Part shown: piece after piece, positions 1 through 7,485 of the stretch | How positions within the stretch are numbered: the stretch's first letter is position 1 | How the letters are laid out: each line of letters begins with the position of its first letter | DNA from: Paenalcaligenes sp021793095 | GTDB taxonomy: Bacteria; Pseudomonadota; Gammaproteobacteria; Burkholderiales; Burkholderiaceae_B | Reading direction: 5' to 3' | NCBI GenBank assembly: GCA_027317645.1 | Contig: DAHVQS010000048.1 | Span: 1-15,108 of the forward strand | DNA length: 15,108 bases | Made by a program: the position numbers and the translations under genes | Notes under the pieces: model-generated | Told to the model about the DNA's origin: nothing | The model's input: only the letters and a program-made list of their open reading frames with translations | Database searches by the model: none

Positions 1-24
1 GTACTCGATGCAGCTGGGCGTTAA
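1..24 (+). CDS. Possible 3' end of a second maeB-like gene (partial)
   Basis: Read on the plus strand in frame 1, bases 1-24 encode V-L-D-A-A-G-R followed by TAA. This is exactly the C-terminus of the maeB gene on the other strand, codon for codon. If this is real sequence and not a fold-back artefact, the last seven codons of a second, convergent maeB copy lie here and the rest is outside the window. All five differences between the repeat arms fall in the non-coding part and none in these 24 bases. That fits a preserved coding end but is too short to prove one. Confidence 0.4.
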   Translation, partial: VLDAAGR

Positions 25-91
25 TTCTTTGCTGTGGGGCATTAAGTGCCTTGAGCACTAATTAATTGCTGTCACAGCTTTTAAGCCCAAT

Positions 92-129
92 AAAAAAAGC
101 ATGCGTGAACATTCACGCATGCTTTTTTT
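92..129. terminator. Bidirectional Rho-independent terminator at the palindrome centre
   Basis: Seven A, the stem GCATGCGTGAA, a CA loop, the stem TTCACGCATGC and seven T form a symmetric intrinsic terminator that works in both directions. On the minus strand it lies 68 bases beyond the maeB stop codon and should end maeB transcription. On the plus strand it would end whatever gene enters from the left. The surrounding arms could extend the hairpin much further. Confidence 0.85.
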
Positions 130-196
130 ATTGGGCTTAAAAGTTGTGGCAGCAATTAATTAGTGCTCAAGGCACCTAATGCCCCACAGCCAAGGA

Positions 197-2479
197 TTAA
201 CGCCCAGCTGCATCGAGTACCGCCAATGCTGTCATATTCACGATACGACGCACGGTACTTGACGTGGTCATGATATGTACTGGCGCTGCTGCCCCTAATA
301 AAATCGGTCCTAAAGAAACGCCATTGCTGCCGGTCATTTTGAGGATGTTGTAGGTGATATTCCCCGCATCCAAATTAGGGGTGATCAGTAGATTAGCAGG
401 GGCGCGCAACGAGGTATCAGGGTTGGCGTTGTAGCGAATGCTATCAGACAGCGCTGAGTCAGCATGCATTTCCCCATCTATTTCGAGATCGGGTTCGACC
501 GCCAAGACTAATTCGCGTGCTTTGGCCATCTTGCGTGATGATTCAGTCGAGCGGCTGCCAAAGTTAGAGTGCGAGAGTAGGGCAACGCGCGGAGTGATCC
601 CAAAGCGACGCACCTCTTTTACTGCCAGTAACGTCATATTGGCGACTTCCTCTGCCGTCGGGTTTTCATTGACGTGCGTATCGCAAACAAAAATGCTCTG
701 TGTGGGTAAGATCAGCGCATTCATGGCGGCAAATACCTCAGCGTCTTTGTCCAGCCCGATGATGTCTTCAATATGTTCTAGCTGGGTGTAAAAACGGGTG
801 GTGACGCCGCAAATCAATCCATCAATGTCGCCACGGCGCATCAGCATGGCACCAATGATGGTGTTATGCTTGCGTACCAAGGCTTTAGCAAGATCCGGGG
901 TGACCCCTTGGCGATTTTTTAATTTGAAATAGCCTTGCCAGGTTTCATTAAAGCGATAGTCATCTTCGGGATCAACAATTTCTACGTTGATGCCCGGTTG
1001 CAAGCGCAGCCCATAGCGGCGAATGCGCATATCAATCACATTGGGACGACCAATCAGGATGGGGTAGGCGATGTTTTCATCTACTGCTGTTTGGGCAGCG
1101 CGTAACACGCGTTCATCTTCGCCATCTGCATAAGCAATTCGTTTGAGTGAGGACAGCTCTTTGGCCTGTAAAAACAGAGGGCGCATTAACGTGCCAGAAC
1201 GATAGGTTTGTGCCAGCAGTTTTTGGCGATAGGCCTCTAAATCCTCAATGGGGCGACGGGCCACTCCTGTCTCAGCAGCCGCTTTGGCAACGGCTGAGGC
1301 CACGCGCACAATCAGGCGCGGGTCAAAAGGTCTGGGGATGATGTATTCGGGGCCGAAACTGAGCTCATCCTCATTTTCAATACCAATTGAATCATAAGCT
1401 TCTTCGTGGGCCAGCTCTGCAATCGCGTAGACTGCAGCCATTTTCATTTCCTCATTAATTTCTGTGGCCCCGCAATCTAGGGCGCCGCGGAAAATAAAGG
1501 GGAAACATAGGACGTTATTTACCTGGTTAGGATAGTCTGAGCGCCCGGTGGCGATGATGCAATCAGGGCGAGTCGCTTTAGCGACCTCTGGGCGAATCTC
1601 AGGCTCGGGGTTGGCCAAGGCCAAAACAATGGGCTTTTCAGCCATCGTATTCAGCATCTCGGTGGTTAAAATACCCGGTGCCGAGCAGCCCAAGAAAATA
1701 TCCGCACCGTTGACGGCCTCTTCTAGAGTGCGCAGCTCAGTTTCGCGGGCAAATTCGGCCTTGTTTGGCTCCATATCGGGTTCGCGGCCCGCCCAAATCA
1801 CCCCGCGTGAATCCACTACGGTGATATTTTCTTTGGGCATGCCCATATTCACCATGAGCTTGAGGCAGGCGATCGCGGCGGCACCCGCGCCTGAGCACAC
1901 CAACGTAGCCTCCTCTAACTTTTTGCCCGTAATTTGGAGGGCATTAATGATGGCGGCCCCAGCAATGATGGCGGTGCCATGCTGGTCATCGTGGAAAACA
2001 GGGATATTCATCCGTTGGCGCAGTTCTTTTTCGATATAGAAGCACTCAGGCGCGCGAATATCCTCGAGGTTGATGCCGCCCACCGTGGGTTCCATCGCGG
2101 CAATGATTTCAACCAGTTTTTCAGGGTCTTTTTCATCTAGCTCAATATCGAAAACATCAATATTGGCGAATTTCTTAAAGAGACACCCCTTGCCCTCCAT
2201 CACAGGTTTTGCCGCCAAGGGGCCAATGTTGCCAAGGCCCAGCACTGCGGTCCCGTTAGAAACCACAGCAACGAGATTAGATCGAGAGGTGTATTTGGCG
2301 GCTTCGTCATCACCGCCGTCGTGGATGGCCATGCAGGCAGACGCAACGCCAGGTGAATAGGCGAGAGATAAGTCGTCGCTGTTGGCCAGAGATTTGGTCG
2401 GTACGACAGAGATTTTACCCGGGGTGGGGTGGGCGTGGTAATCGAGCGCCAGCTTGGCTAAATCGGGCTTTGAGCTCAT
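197..2479 (-). CDS. maeB: NADP-dependent malic enzyme with phosphotransacetylase-like C-terminal domain
   Basis: Oxidatively decarboxylates malate to pyruvate and CO2 in the cytoplasm, making NADPH. The malic domain is at the N-terminus (SPGV near residue 42, DDQHGTA near 164). The Rossmann NAD(P) domain follows, with SGAGAAAIA from about 196. From roughly 435 to the end the protein resembles phosphate acetyl/butyryltransferase, the usual MaeB hybrid layout, where this tail is thought to be regulatory. I chose the ATG at 2477-2479. It gives 760 residues, close to the family's usual length, and GGAGAA (2489-2494, minus strand) sits nine bases upstream. An in-frame TTG at 2503 adds eight residues but lies before that Shine-Dalgarno. 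It is divergent from sucA. Its last 24 bases lie inside the inverted repeat at the window edge. Identification is firm; the NADP preference comes from the family. Confidence 0.96.
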   Translation of the reverse strand: MSSKPDLAKLALDYHAHPTPGKISVVPTKSLANSDDLSLAYSPGVASACMAIHDGGDDEAAKYTSRSNLVAVVSNGTAVLGLGNIGPLAAKPVMEGKGCLFKKFANIDVFDIELDEKDPEKLVEIIAAMEPTVGGINLEDIRAPECFYIEKELRQRMNIPVFHDDQHGTAIIAGAAIINALQITGKKLEEATLVCSGAGAAAIACLKLMVNMGMPKENITVVDSRGVIWAGREPDMEPNKAEFARETELRTLEEAVNGADIFLGCSAPGILTTEMLNTMAEKPIVLALANPEPEIRPEVAKATRPDCIIATGRSDYPNQVNNVLCFPFIFRGALDCGATEINEEMKMAAVYAIAELAHEEAYDSIGIENEDELSFGPEYIIPRPFDPRLIVRVASAVAKAAAETGVARRPIEDLEAYRQKLLAQTYRSGTLMRPLFLQAKELSSLKRIAYADGEDERVLRAAQTAVDENIAYPILIGRPNVIDMRIRRYGLRLQPGINVEIVDPEDDYRFNETWQGYFKLKNRQGVTPDLAKALVRKHNTIIGAMLMRRGDIDGLICGVTTRFYTQLEHIEDIIGLDKDAEVFAAMNALILPTQSIFVCDTHVNENPTAEEVANMTLLAVKEVRRFGITPRVALLSHSNFGSRSTESSRKMAKARELVLAVEPDLEIDGEMHADSALSDSIRYNANPDTSLRAPANLLITPNLDAGNITYNILKMTGSNGVSLGPILLGAAAPVHIMTTSSTVRRIVNMTALAVLDAAGR

Positions 2480-2514
2480 GGTTGTTGATTCTCCATAATC
2501 CAAATTGATAGCTG

Positions 2515-2573
2515 ATGATGCGTTATTATATTGGGTGATCGCATCATATAATTATGAAATACAGTAGCGATCA
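2515..2573. promoter_or_regulatory. Overlapping inverted repeats around the maeB -10 (possible operator)
   Basis: ATGATGCG (2515-2522) is matched by CGCATCAT (2540-2547), and the two flank the TATAAT. TGATCGC (2536-2542) is matched by GCGATCA (2567-2573). TCATA (2544-2548) is matched by TATGA (2553-2557). Such nested dyads over a promoter suggest a repressor site, but no regulator gene is in the window and the consensus is not one I can name. Confidence 0.3.
2525..2553 (-). promoter_or_regulatory. Candidate maeB promoter
   Basis: On the minus strand a perfect TATAAT (2525-2530) lies 45 bases upstream of the chosen maeB ATG. The -35 region is weak: TTATAT at 2547-2552 with a 16-base spacer, or AATTAT at 2548-2553 with 17. 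A start near 2518 would leave a leader of about 39 bases that includes the Shine-Dalgarno. It would leave almost no leader for the alternative TTG at 2503, which supports the ATG start. Confidence 0.4.
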
Positions 2574-3065
2574 TTTTTCTATATGCTTAGAAATTAAAAA
2601 CCCAAAAAATTAAAAGAATAAAGAGTCAATTCTGAGAATAATTCTGCGAATAAATCCCCTAAATTCAAATAATCTAAATAAATAAAAAAGAGCAAATTAG
2701 AAAGATATTTATTTTATATGGAAATATTCTTTTTTTTATCAAAATTGGGTGCAAATGAAATGAGTACCTCAGGGTGCTCAAGAGCCATCTACAACTTTAG
2801 TGTTAGTCCCTTGATAGTATAGGATGTGCAGCGTTTAAGTGGGCGCCACAGAGTAAATACGAGGTTTCTTGTAGTTGATTGAGTCATTGGCAGTTAGCTT
2901 GGGTCGATTTATGCTGCAGCGCAAAAAACTTCTCTCTTCCAAGCTATAGCTGAATGACTCGCTCAAAAAATCCTTTTTTTTAACTTTAATTGCGTTGATG
3001 CAGCATGATGCCTCTTGTTTGGTAATGCCAACATTCAATTGAGAAAGTCAAGATGAATCAAAGCC
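2574..3065. other. AT-rich intergenic stretch, no supported gene
   Basis: This is the bulk of the 752-bp gap between the divergent maeB and sucA genes. Roughly 2580-2760 is extremely AT-rich with A- and T-runs, much poorer in G+C than the flanking genes. The part from about 2760 to 3060 is closer to average. I see no convincing coding region. A 67-codon minus-strand reading frame at 2835-3038 starts with TTG, has no Shine-Dalgarno and looks like no family. The low GC could be a curved or nucleoid-protein-bound upstream region, or the remains of something lost. Confidence 0.5.
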
Positions 3066-3097
3066 TTGATGCATAGATATACACAGGACGCTATACT
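3066..3097 (+). promoter_or_regulatory. Candidate sucA operon promoter
   Basis: TATACT at 3092-3097 is a good -10. The only -35-like hexamer, TTGATG at 3066-3071, is 20 bases away, longer than the usual 16-18, so activation may be needed or the -35 is elsewhere. A dyad ATCAA (3057-3061) / TTGAT (3066-3070) overlaps this -35. A start near 3104 would give a leader of about 128 bases covering the structured region below. Confidence 0.4.
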
Positions 3098-3127
3098 AGT
3101 GGGTACGACTCGTCATAAATAGCGAGC

Positions 3128-3228
3128 CCAAGGCCTTCTGCTCCGCTATCCGCTAATCGGTGAGGCCGTGTCGCGGAAGGTTTTCCTGCATCTAAACATG
3201 GGTGAAACACCCTGAAAGGTGAAGCGTA
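3128..3228 (+). ncRNA. Structured sucA 5' leader, probable sucA RNA motif
   Basis: The leader just upstream of sucA folds into several compact stems. GGCCU (3132-3136) pairs with AGGCC (3163-3167), enclosing CCG/CGG (3150-3152, 3158-3160). GGAA/TTCC (3175-3178, 3183-3186) is extended by GC/GC. GGGTG/CACCC (3200-3204, 3208-3212) has an AAA loop. The last stem sits right before the Shine-Dalgarno AAGGTGA (3217-3223). CACC (3208-3211) can instead pair with GGTG (3218-3221) and hide it. A conserved 'sucA' RNA motif is described in Burkholderiales only upstream of sucA, with the Shine-Dalgarno in a stem, and I assign this leader to it by position and style. I could not run a covariance-model search, and the ligand is not known to me. 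Confidence 0.6.
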
Positions 3229-3231
3229 AAT

Positions 3232-6102
3232 ATGTCATCATTAAAAGAACTTCAGTCCTCTTCCTATCTCTACGGCTCGAATGCCGCGTATGTCGAAGAG
3301 CTGTATGAGCTCTATCTACAGGACTCTTCTCTAGTCCCCGACTTTTGGCGCGAGTACTTCGATGGTTTGCAAAACCAGCCAGCCGTAGATGGCAAGGAGT
3401 CTACCCGTGACCAAGCGCACGGACCCATTATTCGCTCCTTTGCCGAGCGAGCCAAAGCCAATGGTTTTGTTGGGCATGGAGGGGCCCAAGACCTATCAAT
3501 TGCGACCAAGCAGGTGTCAGTGCAATCCTTGATTGCGGCCTATCGCTCATTAGGCGTACGCTTGGCGACTTTGGACCCTCTAGAGCGTTCGGAAAGAAAA
3601 CAGCTTCCCGAGCTCGATCCTGCTTTTTATGGGTTGACCGAGGCCGATCTCGATCAACTCTACTCATCAACCAATACCTATTTTGATGATCGCGATACCA
3701 TGACACTGCGCGATATGCTGCAGGCGTTACGCGCGACGTATTGCCAGACGATTGGTTATGAGTACATGCACATTTCCAACCCCGAGGCCAAGCGCTGGAT
3801 CCAAGAGCGTATCGAGCCGGTACAGGGGCAATTCGAATTTACCAACGAAGAAAAGCGCAATATCCTGCAGCAGCTGACCGAGGCCGAAGGGCTCGAGCGT
3901 TATTTGCATACCAAATACGTGGGCCAAAAACGATTTTCGCTTGAGGGCGGGGATAGCTTTATTGCCTCGATGGACGAATTAGTCAACCATGCGGGCAGCA
4001 GCGGTATCCAAGAGATCGTTGTGGGGATGGCCCACCGTGGTCGTTTAAATATGTTGGTAAACATCATGGGCAAAATGCCCGCCGATTTGTTTGCCGAGTT
4101 CGAGGGCAAGCACCCCGACGATTTGACGGATGGTGATGTTAAATACCACAACGGTTTCTCTAGTGATTTATCTACACGAGGGGGGCCGATTCACCTATCC
4201 TTAGCATTTAACCCCTCGCATTTAGAAATCGTAAACCCTGTGGTAGAGGGCAGCACCCGTGCTCGCCAAGATCGCCGCGAGGACGCCAAGGGGCAGCAGG
4301 TGCTCCCCGTACTGGTACATGGTGATGCTGCCTTTGCGGGCCAAGGGGTGGTTCAAGAAACCCTCAACTTTGCCCAGACCCGTGGTTATGGCACCGGGGG
4401 GACGGTACATATTGTCATTAACAACCAAATTGGGTTTACCACCTCAGATCCGCGCGATTCACGCTCTACTTTGTATTGCACCGATGTCGTCAAGATGATC
4501 GAGGCACCGGTATTTCATGTTAACGGTGATGATCCTGAGGCGGTCGCTTTTGTGACGCGTTTGGCGCTGGATTACCGCCAACGTTTTAGCCATGATGTCG
4601 TTATCGATATTGTTTGTTATCGCAAGCTGGGCCACAACGAACAAGACACCCCCTCTCTAACCCAGCCACTGATGTACAAGAAAATTGCTGAGCATCCCGG
4701 CACACGCAAGCTTTATGCTGATAAATTGGTCGCCCAAGGGGTGCTGAGCGAAGATGAGCCAGACGAGATGGTTAAAGCCTACCGTCGTCTGATGGAGGAT
4801 GGGCGTCGCACTGTAGAGCCTGTGTTGACGGACTACAAAAACAAATACGCCACTGACTGGACGCCATTCTTGGGCGCCAAATGGACGGACCATGCAGACA
4901 CTGCAGTGCCCTTGCCTGAACTACAGCGTATTGGCGAGCGCCTCACCACCGTGCCCGAGGGGTTCAAAGTACATAATTTGGTCAACAGGTTATTAGAAAG
5001 CCGCCGTGCGATGGCGCGTGGCGAGGCCGATGTTGATTGGGGGATGGCCGAGCACTTGGCCTTTGGTACGCTGGTGTCCAACGGTTATGCAGTGCGCATT
5101 AGCGGTCAGGATTCTGGTCGCGGGACATTTGCCCACCGCCATTCGGTGTTACACGATCAGACCCGCGAACGCTGGGATCACGGTACGTATATTCCCTTGC
5201 AGCATGTCTCTGAGAACCAGGCTTCATTCACGGTGATTGATTCAGTCCTGTCCGAAGAGGCTGTGTTGGCCTTCGAGTATGGCTACTCTACTGCCGAGCC
5301 TAATGTACTGACCATCTGGGAGGCCCAGTTTGGTGACTTTGCCAATGGGGCGCAGGTGGTTATTGACCAGTTTATTTCCTCTGGTGAGGCCAAGTGGGGC
5401 CGCCATTGCGGACTGACTTTGATGCTTCCTCATGGTTACGAGGGGCAGGGTCCCGAGCACTCTTCAGCGCGGATCGAGCGCTTCTTGCAGTTGTGTGCCG
5501 ACAATAACATGCAGGTGATTCAGCCCACCTCGGCAGCGCAGATTTTCCATGTGCTTAGACGCCAAATGATTCGTCCTTTCCGCAAGCCCTTGGTGCTCAT
5601 GACGCCCAAGTCCTTGCTCCGTAATCGGGCGGCCAACTCTCCACTCGAGGCACTGGCGTCGGGTGAGTTCCTCCCTGTTATTGGTGAGGTTAATGAGGAC
5701 ATCAAACCCGAAAAGGTCACACGCGTGATGATTTGCTCGGGCAAGGTGTACTATGATTTGGTCAAGCAGCGTGAAGAACGTGAGCGCGATGATGTAGCCA
5801 TCATTCGTATCGAGCAGCTCTATCCCTTTGGACACAAAGAGTTCAAAGCTGAAATGGAGCGCTACGCGCACGTTAAGGAATTCGTCTGGGTACAAGACGA
5901 ACCTCAAAACCAGGGCCCTTGGTTCTATGTGCAGCATCATATCTTTGAGCACATGCACGAGGGGCAGCGCCTTAGTTATGCAGGTCGCCAACCTTCTGCC
6001 TCACCCGCGGTAGGCTATTTGGCCAAACATAACGAGCAGCAAAAAGCTTTACTCGAGCAAGCATTCGCACCTCGTTTGCGTGGGTTTGCATTAGTAAAGT
6101 AA
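3232..6102 (+). CDS. sucA: 2-oxoglutarate dehydrogenase E1 component
   Basis: Thiamine-diphosphate-dependent E1 of the cytoplasmic 2-oxoglutarate dehydrogenase complex. It decarboxylates 2-oxoglutarate and passes the succinyl group to the lipoyl arm of SucB. The 956 residues fit the family. An N-terminal E1o segment (about 1-45) precedes the catalytic part, with GMAHRGR (His268), FNPSH (His330), the TPP-binding GDAAFAGQG (364-372) and NNQIG (397-401). The transketolase-like C-terminal half has HGYEGQGPEHSS starting at about 734. The start at 3232 is supported by AAGGTGA about eight bases upstream. It is the first gene of the sucA-sucB-lpdA operon, 53 bases before sucB, and is probably controlled through the leader RNA. 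No missing catalytic motif was noticed. Confidence 0.98.
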   Translation: MSSLKELQSSSYLYGSNAAYVEELYELYLQDSSLVPDFWREYFDGLQNQPAVDGKESTRDQAHGPIIRSFAERAKANGFVGHGGAQDLSIATKQVSVQSLIAAYRSLGVRLATLDPLERSERKQLPELDPAFYGLTEADLDQLYSSTNTYFDDRDTMTLRDMLQALRATYCQTIGYEYMHISNPEAKRWIQERIEPVQGQFEFTNEEKRNILQQLTEAEGLERYLHTKYVGQKRFSLEGGDSFIASMDELVNHAGSSGIQEIVVGMAHRGRLNMLVNIMGKMPADLFAEFEGKHPDDLTDGDVKYHNGFSSDLSTRGGPIHLSLAFNPSHLEIVNPVVEGSTRARQDRREDAKGQQVLPVLVHGDAAFAGQGVVQETLNFAQTRGYGTGGTVHIVINNQIGFTTSDPRDSRSTLYCTDVVKMIEAPVFHVNGDDPEAVAFVTRLALDYRQRFSHDVVIDIVCYRKLGHNEQDTPSLTQPLMYKKIAEHPGTRKLYADKLVAQGVLSEDEPDEMVKAYRRLMEDGRRTVEPVLTDYKNKYATDWTPFLGAKWTDHADTAVPLPELQRIGERLTTVPEGFKVHNLVNRLLESRRAMARGEADVDWGMAEHLAFGTLVSNGYAVRISGQDSGRGTFAHRHSVLHDQTRERWDHGTYIPLQHVSENQASFTVIDSVLSEEAVLAFEYGYSTAEPNVLTIWEAQFGDFANGAQVVIDQFISSGEAKWGRHCGLTLMLPHGYEGQGPEHSSARIERFLQLCADNNMQVIQPTSAAQIFHVLRRQMIRPFRKPLVLMTPKSLLRNRAANSPLEALASGEFLPVIGEVNEDIKPEKVTRVMICSGKVYYDLVKQREERERDDVAIIRIEQLYPFGHKEFKAEMERYAHVKEFVWVQDEPQNQGPWFYVQHHIFEHMHEGQRLSYAGRQPSASPAVGYLAKHNEQQKALLEQAFAPRLRGFALVK

Positions 6103-6155
6103 TTCGACCCGATGACAGTATTAATTCTCTACCTATCTAAAGAAACGGAATAATT

Positions 6156-7376
6156 ATGGCGATCAAAGAAGTTTTAGTTCCCGAGCTCTCTGAGTCAGTG
6201 GCAGAAGCAACCCTTTTGGAATGGAAAAAGCAGCCCGGCGAGGCTGTAGAGGCTGATGAAATCCTCATCGAGGTCGAGACCGATAAGGTCGTCCTCGAGG
6301 TGCCTGCACCGGCTGCGGGCGTGCTGAGCGAGATCATCAAAGGCGACGGCAGCACGGTCCTTGCTGGCGAGGTATTAGCACGTATTGATACCGAGGCACA
6401 GCCCACTGCTACGGCTGAGGCTGATGACGCTGCCGAGGCAGCAGCACCCGCCGCTGAGGCGAGCCCTGAGGCTGATACCGCAGCACCCACAGAAGGGGTG
6501 GTGGCGGCTTCTCCTGCAGCAAACAAAATCCTCACCGAAAAAGGCGTTAATGTTGCCGATGTTCCCGGTTCTGGCCGTGACGGCCGTGTGACCAAGGCCG
6601 ATGCCATGGCTGCTCAGCCTGGTAGCGCTAAGCCCGCTGCAACCCCTGCCGCACCCACCGGGGTCTCTCTGGATGGCCGCCCCGAGCAGCGTGTCCCCAT
6701 GAGCCGTTTGCGCGCACGTATTGCCGAGCGCCTGCTAGAGTCACAGCAGGAAAATGCCATCTTGACCACTTTCAACGAGGTCAACATGCAGGCAGTGATC
6801 GATTTGCGTAAGGCCTACCGCGATCAATTTGAAAAAGAGCACGGCGTCCGTTTGGGCTTTATGTCCTTTTTCGTCAAGGCCGCTGTCCATGCCCTCAAAA
6901 AGTACCCCATAGTGAATGCTTCAGTCGATGGCAATGACATTGTTTACCACGGTTACTTTGATATCGGCATTGCCGTGAGCAGCCCACGTGGTTTGGTTGT
7001 GCCTATCTTGCGCAATGTAGATCAACTGTCTATTGCTGAAATCGAGCAACAAATCGCTGATTTTGGTGCACGCGCCCAAGAGGGCAAGCTCACACTCGAA
7101 GAGCTCACGGGCGGGACCTTCTCTATTTCCAACGGTGGGGTGTTTGGCTCCTTGCTATCTACCCCCATCATTAACCCTCCTCAGTCCGCTATTCTCGGGA
7201 TCCACGCCACGAAAGAGCGCCCCGTAGTAGAAAACGGTGAGGTGGTGATTCGTCCGATGAACTACCTGGCACTGTCCTATGACCATCGTATTATTGACGG
7301 TCGCGAGGCGGTTCTTGCTTTGGTCGCAATGAAAGATGCCCTAGAGGATCCGCAACGTCTGCTCTTAGACGTTTAA
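6156..7376 (+). CDS. sucB: 2-oxoglutarate dehydrogenase E2 component (dihydrolipoyl succinyltransferase)
   Basis: Core of the 2-oxoglutarate dehydrogenase complex; it transfers the succinyl group from lipoamide to CoA. One lipoyl domain (about 1-78) carries the acceptor Lys44 in ETDKVVLEV. An Ala/Glu/Pro-rich acidic linker (about 80-115) leads to a peripheral subunit-binding domain (about 117-150, ending in GRDGRVTKADA), a second Ala/Pro linker, and the catalytic domain from about 178 with the active-site HRIIDG motif (His377, Asp381). At 406 residues with a single lipoyl domain it matches SucB better than pyruvate dehydrogenase E2, and its place after sucA confirms this. The ribosome binding site before the ATG is weak (ACGGAA), so translation may depend partly on sucA. 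Confidence 0.98.
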   Translation: MAIKEVLVPELSESVAEATLLEWKKQPGEAVEADEILIEVETDKVVLEVPAPAAGVLSEIIKGDGSTVLAGEVLARIDTEAQPTATAEADDAAEAAAPAAEASPEADTAAPTEGVVAASPAANKILTEKGVNVADVPGSGRDGRVTKADAMAAQPGSAKPAATPAAPTGVSLDGRPEQRVPMSRLRARIAERLLESQQENAILTTFNEVNMQAVIDLRKAYRDQFEKEHGVRLGFMSFFVKAAVHALKKYPIVNASVDGNDIVYHGYFDIGIAVSSPRGLVVPILRNVDQLSIAEIEQQIADFGARAQEGKLTLEELTGGTFSISNGGVFGSLLSTPIINPPQSAILGIHATKERPVVENGEVVIRPMNYLALSYDHRIIDGREAVLALVAMKDALEDPQRLLLDV

Positions 7377-7400
7377 TGGCGTCAATCTAGGGTCGTGTTT

Positions 7401-7431
7401 TGCTAGGTGGGCAGGTGGTTTCCGCCTAGCA
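7401..7431 (+). other. Hairpin in the sucB-lpdA gap
   Basis: TGCTAGG (7401-7407) pairs with CCTAGCA (7425-7431), and GG (7409-7410) with CC (7422-7423) after a bulge on each side. No T-run follows, so this is not a classical terminator. It could slow decay or be an RNase cut site setting the ratio of E1/E2 to E3. The sequence TGCTAGG recurs at 7471-7477, overlapping the lpdA Shine-Dalgarno AGGGA, so the right arm could pair with that copy instead. Confidence 0.5.
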
Positions 7432-7485
7432 TGACACATTGCGATAGGTAGGATACTGTTTTTTATCAGATGCTAGGGAAAAATT

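Larger units (their letters stand above)
1..220. repeat. Near-perfect 220-bp inverted repeat (palindrome) at window edge
   Basis: Bases 1-109 are the reverse complement of 112-220, with bases 110-111 at the centre. I find five mismatched pairs: 26/195, 30/191, 45/176, 72/149 and 77/144, so 104 of 109 positions match. Four differences are transitions and one is a transversion. The right arm contains the last 24 bases of maeB (197-220) and its 3' flank. The left arm repeats both in the opposite direction, including the stop codon at 22-24. The first 25 pairs from the outer edge are perfect, so the repeat very likely continues to the left of the window. The pairing is read directly from the sequence. 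A recent tail-to-tail duplication, gene conversion, or an assembly/amplification fold-back are all possible origins. Confidence 0.95.

Noticed and set aside
2480..2503. Eight-residue N-terminal extension of maeB from a TTG codon
   Set aside because: The Shine-Dalgarno GGAGAA lies inside this extension and serves the ATG at 2479; the family length also fits the ATG.
2912..2925. TGCTGCAGCGCAAA, reminiscent of PhaR-type or phasin-gene sequences
   Set aside because: No PHB granule gene follows and a CTGCAG core is common by chance; too weak to call.
2835..3038. 67-codon minus-strand reading frame in the maeB-sucA gap
   Set aside because: It begins with TTG, has no Shine-Dalgarno and shows no recognisable motif; it is best treated as chance.
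5464..5991. 175-codon open frame antisense to sucA
   Set aside because: Lies wholly opposite the conserved C-terminal half of sucA; no independent evidence of coding.
6137..6607. 156-codon open frame antisense to the sucB lipoyl domain and linker
   Set aside because: Ala/Ser-rich composition is the mirror of the Ala/Glu linker repeats in sucB.
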